From an uncultured Alteromonadaceae bacterium (GTDB taxonomy: Bacteria; Pseudomonadota; Gammaproteobacteria; Enterobacterales; Alteromonadaceae), in assembly GCA_947503265.1 (NCBI GenBank), contig CANNDC010000004.1:1-64000 (forward strand): a stretch of 64,000 nucleotides of DNA, in the 5' to 3' direction. The position numbers and the translations under genes are program-made. The notes under the pieces are model-generated. The model saw only the letters and a list, made by a program, of their open reading frames with translations, did no database searches and was not told the DNA's origin. Positions 35,277 through 43,777 of the stretch are shown piece by piece (position 1 is the first letter of the stretch; the number at the start of each line of letters is the position of its first letter).

Positions 35277-38200
35277 ATGCTACCAAATCTCGACCCCAAA
35301 TCCAGTCTCGAACGTCATTATCAAGCCTATTTAGATGCGTTGGCTAGTGCAGGATTTAAAGGAGAAATAGAGTTTAGCTATTCCAGTCGACTAGCCGTTG
35401 CGACCGACAATTCTATTTATCAAAAGCTTCCTCAAGCCGTTGTTTTCCCAATGGATATCGACGATTTATGCCTAGTGGGTAAAACTGGTCAAGACTATGA
35501 TGATGTTAAGTTTAGCGCTAGAGGAGGTGGTACGGGGACAAATGGACAATCGTTAACGAGTGGCATTGTGGTCGATGTTTCCCGACATATGAATAAAGTG
35601 CTTGAGATTAATCCAGAACAAGCTTGGGTGCGTGTTCAAGCCGGTGTAGTTAAAGACCAACTGAATGATCTATTGAAACCCCATGGATATTTCTTTGCAC
35701 CAGATTTGTCGACCAGCAACCGAGCCACCATAGGCGGCATGATCAATACAGATGCCTCAGGTCAGGGATCTTTGGTGTACGGTAAAACCAGTGACCATGT
35801 ACTTGAACTAGATTCCGTGCTTGCCGATGGCACAAAAATGCACACATCTCCGATGTCGATGAAAGCAGCGAAGGAATTGGCTACAAATACCTCAAACGCT
35901 GAGCACAATAGCGTGGCAAAACTGACGCAACAATTGATAGATACCTGTGTTGGTAAACGTCAGCAGGTGTTAGACAAGTTCCCGCGATTAAATCGTTTCC
36001 TAACGGGGTATGATTTAGAACATACAGTTTCAGATGATTTATCTGTCTTAGATATCAGTCGAGTTATCACAGGGTCAGAGGGATCACTGGCTTTCGTTGC
36101 TGAAGCAAAACTTAACATAACACCGATTGCAAAATGCAAAGCCCTGGTCAACATCAAATACGATTCCTTTGAGTCAGCGCTTAGACATGCTCCGCATATG
36201 GTAGCGGCAAATGCGACTTCGGTTGAAACCGTCGATAGCAAAGTACTCAACTTGGCTCGACAAGATATTATTTGGCACTCAGTCAAAGACTTGATTAGTG
36301 ATGTTCCGGGCAAAGATGTGCTTGGGCTCAACATGGTTGAGTACAACAGTAACGATAAAGATGAAATAGAGCTAAAAATACAACAACTGAGTGAGGTGCT
36401 CTCTGATCCTGCCACTGCAGTAAAACACGGTGTAATCGGTTTTCAATTGACCTACGACACGACAGAAATCAGCCGAATTTATGCCATGCGAAAAAAAGCC
36501 GTGGGCCTGTTAGGTAAAGCAAAAGGATGGCAGAAACCCATTGCGTTTGCTGAAGATACTGCGGTTCCGCCGGAAAACCTTGCCGACTTCATCATGGAGT
36601 TTAGGGCTTTACTCGATGAAAAAGGCTTACAATACGGGATGTTTGGCCATGTTGATGCTGGCGTACTGCACGTTAGACCTGCACTAGATATGTGTGACCC
36701 TGAACAACAGGCCATTATGGAAACCATATCTGAACAAGTAGTGGCTTTGGTAGCCAAATACGGCGGCTTAATGTGGGGGGAGCACGGTAAAGGCTATCGC
36801 AGTGAATATGGTCCCGCTTTTTTCGGGGAAGAGCTCTTTACTGAGCTGAGAAAAATAAAAAGTGCTTTTGATCCGTTAAATAAGATGAATCCGGGCAAGA
36901 TATGCACTCCCCTTGAATCTGAAGAATGTCTGGTGAAAATCTCCGATCCCAAACGAGGCGATTTTGATAGCGAAATACCGATTCAGGTCAGGGATGCATT
37001 CGAACCTGCCATGAGCTGTAATGGAAATGGACTATGTTACAACTATGACACCAGCTCGCCAATGTGCCCCTCGAGTAAAATCACTCGAGATCGCAGACAC
37101 AGTCCAAAAGGACGTGCAGGGATGGTGCGCGAGTGGTTGAGACTGCTAAATCGTGAAAACATTGACGTGCTTGAGCTTGAAAAAGGTGAGGAAAGTGCCT
37201 CTTGGTTTGAACGTTTACAAAATACGCGATTTAAACACAAAAATACCGATTTTTCTCATGAGGTCATGGAAGTGATGGAAGGGTGTTTGGCGTGTAAAGC
37301 GTGTGCCAATCAATGTCCAGTGAATGTCGATGTACCTAGTTTTCGTTCACGCTTTATTGCCATCTATTATCAGCGATATCTGAGACCCGCGAAAGACCAT
37401 TTGGTAGCCAATATTGAGTCTATGGCACCCGTTATGGCAAAGATGCCGGGAATGATTAATTTTTTCCAGCGCCAATCTTGGCTGCAATCACTGATTAAAA
37501 AATCAATCGGATATGTCGATGCACCCTTACTCTCAGAGCCAGCACTGAGCCAACGAAAACCCATAGAAAAAGCCTTCGAGTTCAATTTACTGCAACTTGA
37601 GCAGCTTAGCCCTGAGGAAAAATCTAAGACCGTATTGATGGTACAAGATCCGTTTACCAGTTTTTATGAAGCTGATCTGGTCGAAGATCTCGTGTTGTTT
37701 GCCGAAAAAATTGGCTTAAAACCAGTTATTCTGCCGTTTAAACCGAATGGAAAAGCACAGCATGTGAAAGGGTTTCTCAAGCGTTTTGCCAAAACTGCTA
37801 GCAACACTGCAAAATTTTTAAATCGAGTTGCTGAGCTCGAAATCCCGATGGTCGGCGCTGATGGCTCTCTGGTATTGTGTTACCGAGATGAATACCAAAA
37901 AATACTGGGTGAAAAAAGAGGTGATTTCAGCGTTAAATTAATCAATGAATGGTTGGCTGAGCTGACCTTGCCAACCGATTTAGTGCAGTCTCAACAGCAA
38001 GCAGCACAATATTATCTATTGTCTCATTGTACCGAAAAAACAGCCGTTCCCGTCTCTGAATCTCAATGGCAGGGCGTCTTTGCAAAGTTTGGTCTTGAAT
38101 TAAACACAGTGTCAGTAGGATGTTGTGGAATGGCAGGAACCTTTGGTCATGAAGCTTCACACTTAGATGAATCAACCGGGATTTATAACCTGAGTTGGAA

Positions 38201-38336
38201 ACACGTCGTAGAACAGCATGAGTCTGCACAGTTATTGGTAACGGGGTATTCATGTCGAAGTCAAGTCGCCAGGTTTGAATCGTTTAAGCCAAAACACCCA
38301 ATTCAAGCACTATTGCATCATATCGATAATAATTAG
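35277..38336 (+). CDS. ydiJ: FAD/Fe-S D-2-hydroxyacid dehydrogenase (YdiJ family)
   Basis: A 1019-aa protein, the same length as E. coli YdiJ (a D-2-hydroxyglutarate dehydrogenase). Residues about 50-270 are a PCMH-type FAD domain (FSARGGGTGTNGQSLTSG, STSNRATIGGMINTDASGQG). The FAD-linked oxidase C domain runs to about 540 (GMFGHVDAGVLHVRP, MNPGKIC). Next come an Fe-S domain with CLACKACANQCPVNVD and a CCG-type domain with GCCGMAGTFGHE. It oxidises a D-2-hydroxy acid and passes electrons on, probably at the membrane. It is followed by a DUF4826 gene after 20 bp. Confidence 0.93.
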   Translation: MLPNLDPKSSLERHYQAYLDALASAGFKGEIEFSYSSRLAVATDNSIYQKLPQAVVFPMDIDDLCLVGKTGQDYDDVKFSARGGGTGTNGQSLTSGIVVDVSRHMNKVLEINPEQAWVRVQAGVVKDQLNDLLKPHGYFFAPDLSTSNRATIGGMINTDASGQGSLVYGKTSDHVLELDSVLADGTKMHTSPMSMKAAKELATNTSNAEHNSVAKLTQQLIDTCVGKRQQVLDKFPRLNRFLTGYDLEHTVSDDLSVLDISRVITGSEGSLAFVAEAKLNITPIAKCKALVNIKYDSFESALRHAPHMVAANATSVETVDSKVLNLARQDIIWHSVKDLISDVPGKDVLGLNMVEYNSNDKDEIELKIQQLSEVLSDPATAVKHGVIGFQLTYDTTEISRIYAMRKKAVGLLGKAKGWQKPIAFAEDTAVPPENLADFIMEFRALLDEKGLQYGMFGHVDAGVLHVRPALDMCDPEQQAIMETISEQVVALVAKYGGLMWGEHGKGYRSEYGPAFFGEELFTELRKIKSAFDPLNKMNPGKICTPLESEECLVKISDPKRGDFDSEIPIQVRDAFEPAMSCNGNGLCYNYDTSSPMCPSSKITRDRRHSPKGRAGMVREWLRLLNRENIDVLELEKGEESASWFERLQNTRFKHKNTDFSHEVMEVMEGCLACKACANQCPVNVDVPSFRSRFIAIYYQRYLRPAKDHLVANIESMAPVMAKMPGMINFFQRQSWLQSLIKKSIGYVDAPLLSEPALSQRKPIEKAFEFNLLQLEQLSPEEKSKTVLMVQDPFTSFYEADLVEDLVLFAEKIGLKPVILPFKPNGKAQHVKGFLKRFAKTASNTAKFLNRVAELEIPMVGADGSLVLCYRDEYQKILGEKRGDFSVKLINEWLAELTLPTDLVQSQQQAAQYYLLSHCTEKTAVPVSESQWQGVFAKFGLELNTVSVGCCGMAGTFGHEASHLDESTGIYNLSWKHVVEQHESAQLLVTGYSCRSQVARFESFKPKHPIQALLHHIDNN

Positions 38337-38356
38337 AAGAGAAATAGGAAACCGTA

Positions 38357-38770
38357 ATGACAGCATCTTCAGCACCGATGAACCAAGAGCAACTTGGCAA
38401 ATGGGTTAGAGAACAATTCCAAAATGCGAACAAACACTTGGCTGAAAACGGTGTTTTGTTCGACAGTGTAGTGACAGAAGAAAGTCGATATTTAGCGCCT
38501 TATTTTGCGATTTGGAAGATTAAATCAATGGAAGACAAATACTTCTGGGTAATCAGCGGTGATTTACCAATCGATTTTATGCCGTTTGAAAACGAAACGA
38601 GTGCCAAAGAAGCCATTCGACATTTTTCTCTGGTTTGGCAAATGAGAGCTGAAAATATTAAAAAAGCAGAGAACTCGGATGATACTGAAAAAGAATATGC
38701 TGACTATCTTGTTACTCGAGCAGAAGGTCTGTATCGAATCTACAACCAACAGGATCTCTGGCAATCCTAG
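38357..38770 (+). CDS. DUF4826 family protein
   Basis: A 137-aa cytoplasmic protein with NQEQLGKWVREQFQNANKHL, then VTEESRYLAPYFAIWKI, FWVISGDLPIDFMP and a helical C-terminus ending YRIYNQQDLWQS. It resembles DUF4826, a family restricted largely to Alteromonadales and relatives with no known function. AGGAAA precedes the ATG. It lies 20 bp after ydiJ and is likely cotranscribed. It is convergent with roxA with only 7 bp between the stops. Confidence 0.82.
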   Translation: MTASSAPMNQEQLGKWVREQFQNANKHLAENGVLFDSVVTEESRYLAPYFAIWKIKSMEDKYFWVISGDLPIDFMPFENETSAKEAIRHFSLVWQMRAENIKKAENSDDTEKEYADYLVTRAEGLYRIYNQQDLWQS

Positions 38771-38777
38771 ACTCGAT

Positions 38778-39959
38778 TCAATCGAATTTTACCTCACTGA
38801 ATAACCATACTTCCTCAGTGACTAATTTTTGTAAAACAATCCACAAATTGTGATTGCTGACATGATAACTTTCGCACAAGTCTGTGAGATTTGAGTGAGT
38901 AACGACAGAAAGATTGAGTAAAGCATCGACACATTCGGGGCTAGTTACATTAGTTTCTATCAATTTGGAATTTGCGAACAAGCGCCATCGATTGTCATTC
39001 CCTTCCATCAGCAAGCAGTTTGCCTCTAAAGACTTCTCCAATTGCGCGCCATTTTGCAACATTTCCTTCAATTCTCCTAGGTTAAATGCTTCAGGCGAAT
39101 CTGTTTGCTCTTTGTCTGAAAATGGGCTATCAGATAAGTAGCTCCCGAGAAAGGACTCAAACTCGGTAGACTCGGCTAATTCGATGAGTAACTCTTTGAA
39201 TTTAATAATGTCGTGTCGTTGCAAGCTGTGTCTTTGAGAAGTGAGCTTCCTGTCCTTGTCGGTGAACCTTTCGCCTTGGAAGTCAGTTAATTCTGCATAG
39301 TCAGCCAAGCCATGAATGATATCCAGTTGATTAGGTGCTCTAAAGCCGATGGAATAATTCAGGCAAGGTTCGTTTGCAACGCCATTGTGGGGAAATCCAG
39401 GTGGTATATAAATCATATCACCCGGCATTAGGACTTCATCGATAATGGGATCAAACATTTCGATTTGGCATAACTTTGAGTGTGATAATACTGTCTGATA
39501 TGGCGTTGTTTTGTCTTCCTTTTTACCAACCTGCCAGCGTCTCGAACCTTTTCCCTGTACAATAAACACATCATATTGGTCTAGATGCGGACCGACACCG
39601 GCATTTTGCATTGAATAACTTACCATTAAATCTTCAACTCGCCATTTGGGGATAAAATCGAAAGCATCTAACAGCTCGTTTGCTTCAGGAATGTACTGAT
39701 CAACCCCCTGAACCAACAAACTCCAAGCACCAATACAATGTTGACTAAAATCGTCAATTGGCCCTTGTTCAACGGACCAGTTTCCATTTTGTTGGGCAAT
39801 GATTCGTGAGTCAATCACTTCCTCTTGAGCAAGACCAGCCAACTCATGTTCATCAAGAGGATCAATAAAATTATCGAAAGCGTTTCGAATGACCAAAGGC
39901 TTTTTTTGCCAATATTTCGTCAGAAAATCTTCAGGATCAGCTAGGTCGAGTTTATACAT
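38778..39959 (-). CDS. roxA: 50S ribosomal protein L16 3-hydroxylase (JmjC oxygenase RoxA/YcfD)
   Basis: A 393-aa Fe(II)/2-oxoglutarate oxygenase. The iron facial triad is visible: H125 and D127 in GPHLDQYDVF and H191 in PPGFPHNGV, close to the E. coli numbering. The N-terminal FLTKYWQKKPLVIRNAF is the family start. The C-terminal winged-helix-like region is present. It hydroxylates an arginine of ribosomal protein L16. The gene start overlaps the end of the upstream cyclase gene by 8 bp, so the two are translationally linked. Confidence 0.93.
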   Translation of the reverse strand: MYKLDLADPEDFLTKYWQKKPLVIRNAFDNFIDPLDEHELAGLAQEEVIDSRIIAQQNGNWSVEQGPIDDFSQHCIGAWSLLVQGVDQYIPEANELLDAFDFIPKWRVEDLMVSYSMQNAGVGPHLDQYDVFIVQGKGSRRWQVGKKEDKTTPYQTVLSHSKLCQIEMFDPIIDEVLMPGDMIYIPPGFPHNGVANEPCLNYSIGFRAPNQLDIIHGLADYAELTDFQGERFTDKDRKLTSQRHSLQRHDIIKFKELLIELAESTEFESFLGSYLSDSPFSDKEQTDSPEAFNLGELKEMLQNGAQLEKSLEANCLLMEGNDNRWRLFANSKLIETNVTSPECVDALLNLSVVTHSNLTDLCESYHVSNHNLWIVLQKLVTEEVWLFSEVKFD

Positions 39960-41196
39960 TCACATTGCTCTCACACCAAAAGGTCGTCAGTTTACCAATA
40001 CCTTTCAATTGGTTCCCATTTCTTTTTCGATGGCAATAGTTTTCATGTGTTAATTGTTGGGTGTATTCACAAACTTGTATGGCGCCAACTTTGCCGCTAC
40101 TTTCTAATCTTGATGCCAGATTTACCGTTGAACCCCAGACATCATAAGTTAATTTGTCCGATCCTATGACCCCTGAAGATACTTGTCCGGTTGCAATGCC
40201 TATTCTTAACCCTAGATCGCATTGATTACGAATACAGAATCGAGCAAACATAGCGTGTATTGCAAATGCACATTGGCAGGCAGCCAAGGCATGGTCTCTG
40301 TCCGCGTTAAATTGGCGCGTTGCCGCCATGTATTGATCTCCATTGGTTTTTATTTTTTCAAGACAATAATGTTGGATAAGCTTGTCAATTTCACTGTAAA
40401 GCTGATTTAAAAGTAGAATAAGATCTTTTTCTGAGGTGTCGCGACAAAATGCGGTATATCCTTGAATATCTGCGAACAACACGGACGACATGTGAGTCGA
40501 GACGGGTAGAGGTTTTGCTGCCGTTGATTCGCTAAGGTGATTGATCAAAAATTTAGGCAAGACTTTTACTAAAAGATTTTTGGCATTGTTAATGCCGGTT
40601 TGGGATTTGGTTTGACTCAGCATGGTGTTGTTTCTAACTAGCATACTTGATAACAAGGTGGCACCGAATAACAGCAGACAATTTATCGTAGTAAGAGACG
40701 GTTGATCGATCACTGAACTATTTATAGGTTCTTGCGTTAGCGCATTGTTAAATTCTAGTCCTACAAAGCAGCAAAAATACAAAAAGCAATTGACAATAAT
40801 CTGTTGAGACTCCCATTGGTAATAGATAAAGGGACTCACAAACAATGCAACAATAAAAAAATAATGAAAGTTGTTATTTGTTTGCCACAGCAAACTAGAA
40901 AAGGATATGTAAAGAATATAACCAAACATCAAAATGGCTCTGGCAGTGAGAAAGTGTTTCTTCCTGTTTAGAAAAGGGATGCTAAGGAAAACAAGGGTGA
41001 AAATCGCAGAGCAAGTCAGTACTGAGTAACCAGAAATCGACCAAAAATAAAATATAACGGGGAGTTGAAATACCAACATCGCGACTATCATTAATGAGAT
41101 AGTATTGATAATTCGTATAGGATTTCCATTGTCCGCATTGGCAGAGTCTATTCCTGCGGATACTAGGTCTTTAAATAGCAATATGGACATCTGCAT
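39952..41196 (-). CDS. Membrane-bound class III adenylate/guanylate cyclase
   Basis: A 414-aa protein. Residues about 30-200 contain about six transmembrane helices. The cyclase homology domain (about 230-410) has the metal-binding SVLFADIQGYTAFC, the GDQYMAA strand and YDVWGSTVNLASRLES, as in catalytically competent class III cyclases. It would make cAMP or cGMP at the inner membrane in response to an unknown signal. Two ATGs (41196 and 41190) are possible; neither has a clear ribosome site. It overlaps roxA by 8 bp, a pairing that may be worth noting for translational control. Confidence 0.9.
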   Translation of the reverse strand: MQMSILLFKDLVSAGIDSANADNGNPIRIINTISLMIVAMLVFQLPVIFYFWSISGYSVLTCSAIFTLVFLSIPFLNRKKHFLTARAILMFGYILYISFSSLLWQTNNNFHYFFIVALFVSPFIYYQWESQQIIVNCFLYFCCFVGLEFNNALTQEPINSSVIDQPSLTTINCLLLFGATLLSSMLVRNNTMLSQTKSQTGINNAKNLLVKVLPKFLINHLSESTAAKPLPVSTHMSSVLFADIQGYTAFCRDTSEKDLILLLNQLYSEIDKLIQHYCLEKIKTNGDQYMAATRQFNADRDHALAACQCAFAIHAMFARFCIRNQCDLGLRIGIATGQVSSGVIGSDKLTYDVWGSTVNLASRLESSGKVGAIQVCEYTQQLTHENYCHRKRNGNQLKGIGKLTTFWCESNVNV

Positions 41197-41273
41197 GGAG
41201 TTAGCTTGGTTAGTTGACAGATTTCCACCCTAACATCCAATCAAAAAGAAAGAAGCTGAACAAAAGAACAGTT

Positions 41274-41678
41274 TTATTCTGACGGGTCCAAATCGAATGC
41301 TAAGGGCATGAGTTCTGACATGGTTAATTCAGTAATCTCGCCGTCACTATTGCTCAAGTAGACTTTGGTATCTGGCGTTGCGAATTCTTGCATTTTTTGT
41401 CTACAGCCACCGCACGGAGGGCAAATTTTGTTTGACGGCCCAAGAATGAGTATTTCTTTTATTTTTCGAGCACCCTGACTCACCATAGCAGCAATGGCAC
41501 CGGCTTCAGCGCATTGACCTGATGGAAATGCTGCATTTTCTACGTTGCAGCCACTGAATTGTTGGCCATCTTCAGACATGATCGCTGCACCAACTTTAAA
41601 TTTAGAGTAGGGCGCGTAAGCATTTTCTTGAGCTAATTTAGCGAGGATTAATAATGATTCAGCAGAATTATTTGACAA
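41274..41678 (-). CDS. cdd: Cytidine deaminase (short, tetrameric type)
   Basis: A 134-aa zinc enzyme that deaminates cytidine and deoxycytidine to uridine forms. Zinc ligands are C56 (with proton shuttle E58, in SGQCAEAGA) and C89/C92 (in CPPCGGCRQ). The substrate motif CNVENAAFPS is intact. The length fits the Bacillus-type homotetramer, not the 294-aa dimeric E. coli enzyme. It is a single minus-strand gene upstream of nothing obvious on its strand. Confidence 0.95.
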   Translation of the reverse strand: MSNNSAESLLILAKLAQENAYAPYSKFKVGAAIMSEDGQQFSGCNVENAAFPSGQCAEAGAIAAMVSQGARKIKEILILGPSNKICPPCGGCRQKMQEFATPDTKVYLSNSDGEITELTMSELMPLAFDLDPSE

Positions 41679-41889
41679 AAATACTGTCCTATAATTGAAA
41701 CGGCCGACCAGTTTGCGCTAATTCTTGTCGTGGTGACAAGTAAAATCTTGTGTAAGGCGTGTCGAGCACTTTACATTTTTATTCAAATAAGAGATTCTAG
41801 CATCGATATTTGGCCTTAAATATTTACCTGATAATTACCTGATTTTTTAATTGACAATTAGCTGATTTCCTTAAGAGAAAACGTTAACA

Positions 41890-42777
41890 ATGACCATTCG
41901 TACAGTGTTATTAATACTGTTGCTAGCCCTTTTAAATTCGGGTTGTGCTAATACAGGATCTTCCAAGCTAAGTGGCCAGTTGGAAAATATTATGATCCCT
42001 GAGCCGTTACCGATTAATTTTCGCTCGCAACTGGCAATTGCTCGGTACAACCGATTTTTATCTCAATCAGGTTTGTCGAATGAGGAACGAGCTGAGTTAC
42101 TTTACATGCGAGGCATTCATTATGACAAGGTGGGTTTGGCCGGTTTAGCACAATACGATTTTGGCATGGCCAAACAATTGAAACCCGATATGGCTGAAGC
42201 ATATAACTCCATCGGGATACACTACACTCAACAAGAAGATTTTATTGAAGCTTACGAATCGTTTGATTCTGCTTTAGACATCAATCCGGAGCTAGACTTT
42301 GCTTTATTAAACAGAGGTATAGCTCTTTATTACGGTGAACGTAATGATTTGGCAGTCCAAGATTTACAGCGCTTTTATGACAAAGATACCACCAATGTAT
42401 TTGCTGCAATATGGTTGTTTCTAGCACAGAGTAAAACGGACAAACCACAAGCATTATTGGCGTTGAGAGAACACCGAAATTCACTTGAGGAGTCCAACTG
42501 GGCTGACGTGATTGTTGATTTTTATCTCGGAGATATTTCACGAGATCAGTTATTAAACTCCTTCATGGTTGGTGTGAAAAATACACAAGAGCTTAACCAG
42601 CGAATGTGTGAAGTCTATTTCTATTTGGGCAAATTTTACGAACAGCAAGGCGATACGGGTTTTGCCCTTAACTATTTTAAACTTGTTCTTAGCACCAACA
42701 TCTATGACTACGTTGAACATCGTTACTCTCGACTTGAGATTAGTATGCTGAGAAAACAACTACAGAAAGATTCTTAG
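41890..42777 (+). CDS. nlpI: Lipoprotein NlpI (TPR adaptor)
   Basis: A 295-aa outer-membrane lipoprotein with lipobox LLNSGCANT (Cys19). Tetratricopeptide repeats follow: AELLYMRGIHYDKVGLAGLA, MAEAYNSIGIHYTQQEDFIE, DFALLNRGIALYYGERNDLA, and QRMCEVYFYLGKFYEQQG. The order and C-terminus (VEHRYSRLEISML) match E. coli NlpI. NlpI is a scaffold for peptidoglycan endopeptidases and hands MepS to the protease Prc. The next gene starts 3 bp after the stop and encodes a metzincin-motif lipoprotein, which may be a functional partner. Confidence 0.93.
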   Translation: MTIRTVLLILLLALLNSGCANTGSSKLSGQLENIMIPEPLPINFRSQLAIARYNRFLSQSGLSNEERAELLYMRGIHYDKVGLAGLAQYDFGMAKQLKPDMAEAYNSIGIHYTQQEDFIEAYESFDSALDINPELDFALLNRGIALYYGERNDLAVQDLQRFYDKDTTNVFAAIWLFLAQSKTDKPQALLALREHRNSLEESNWADVIVDFYLGDISRDQLLNSFMVGVKNTQELNQRMCEVYFYLGKFYEQQGDTGFALNYFKLVLSTNIYDYVEHRYSRLEISMLRKQLQKDS

Positions 42778-42780
42778 AGC

Positions 42781-43734
42781 TTGTTTTTGTTTAGGTTGTG
42801 GTTTTTGTCTCGTTTCTTTTCGATTATTTTCCTGTTTAGCGTGGCCGGCTGCGTTGAACAACAGGATGTTCAATCTCAAAGCACAACTGCAGTTACAGAA
42901 GTTGAGGCGATAGCAGCTCAAAACTTAGTCGCTCAAAAACTGGCAACTCAAAAAAAAGCGCAAGAACGTGAATATCGCAATCGATTCTCTTATGCCAACA
43001 TCAAAAATACGCAGTCAACTGTGTCGGTACCTGCTTCAAATTCATGCTCAATGGTGCTGCAGTTTGTCTCCAACACCCCGATGGGCCTTCCCTATATTCA
43101 ATCGCACATGAGTAAATTTTCATCTGATAAACGTCTATCTCGCTTACCTATTTGCGTGAACCAACCCATTTGGTTAGACGAATCGCTGCTCTCTTGTAGC
43201 TCAAAAGTCAGGTTGGAATGTGATCTTGCCCCTTTAGTCGAGCTAGCTGAAAAACGCCACTTCACTCATTTAGTGGTCATTGCCGAAAAGGGTAAAGCGA
43301 ATGTTCACAATGGCATCATGTATTTAGATTTTGCAGACACCTACTCAGTATTCGTGCATGAGTTGGCGCATTTTGTCGGTTTTGTAGATGAATATCCGTT
43401 GAGTAGCGAACTGTCGAACTTCATCTGCGAAAAAAATACCCATCCAAATATTTCTGTTTATAAAGATGCTAGTCTGGCGGCGAAATCAATGTTTTCTGTC
43501 AGAACCTGCGACAACCACGCGAACCAAGCGTTTAAGCTGGTGCCGCAAATGACATTTATGGAATACCATGATGTGGGGTTAATACCCGACAAGTATCTAG
43601 ACGTTTGGGTAGAAAGGCTGGCGACGACTGAGCACTTGACCCCAGTATATGTGAATTTTGCACAGCACTTTGAAGCACTTAATGACCCGATTAATGCAGA
43701 CAAATGGTGGCAAAGCTACCGAAACTACTTATAA
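42781..43734 (+). CDS. Lipoprotein with metzincin-type HExxHxxGxxD zinc motif
   Basis: A 317-aa protein. The N-terminus is very hydrophobic and ends in a lipobox (LFSVAGC, Cys24). A Gln/Ala-rich coiled segment lies at about 45-70. The C-terminal half has HELAHFVGFVDEY at residues 193-205, a complete metzincin-like zinc site (three ligands H193, H197, D203 and catalytic E194), reminiscent of M64-type peptidases. The start is TTG, 3 bp after the nlpI stop, so it depends on coupling with nlpI. No named family is recognised. A membrane-attached envelope peptidase is a reasonable inference, and its pairing with an adaptor lipoprotein suggests a joint role. Confidence 0.78.
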   Translation: MFLFRLWFLSRFFSIIFLFSVAGCVEQQDVQSQSTTAVTEVEAIAAQNLVAQKLATQKKAQEREYRNRFSYANIKNTQSTVSVPASNSCSMVLQFVSNTPMGLPYIQSHMSKFSSDKRLSRLPICVNQPIWLDESLLSCSSKVRLECDLAPLVELAEKRHFTHLVVIAEKGKANVHNGIMYLDFADTYSVFVHELAHFVGFVDEYPLSSELSNFICEKNTHPNISVYKDASLAAKSMFSVRTCDNHANQAFKLVPQMTFMEYHDVGLIPDKYLDVWVERLATTEHLTPVYVNFAQHFEALNDPINADKWWQSYRNYL

Positions 43735-43777
43735 TTTATATCGAAGTATTTAAACGCCAAACAAAATAACAATAATA

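Noticed and set aside
38773..38790. TCGATT-C-AATCGA followed by TTTT at the DUF4826/roxA junction as a terminator.
   Set aside because: The loop is too small and the usable stem too short.
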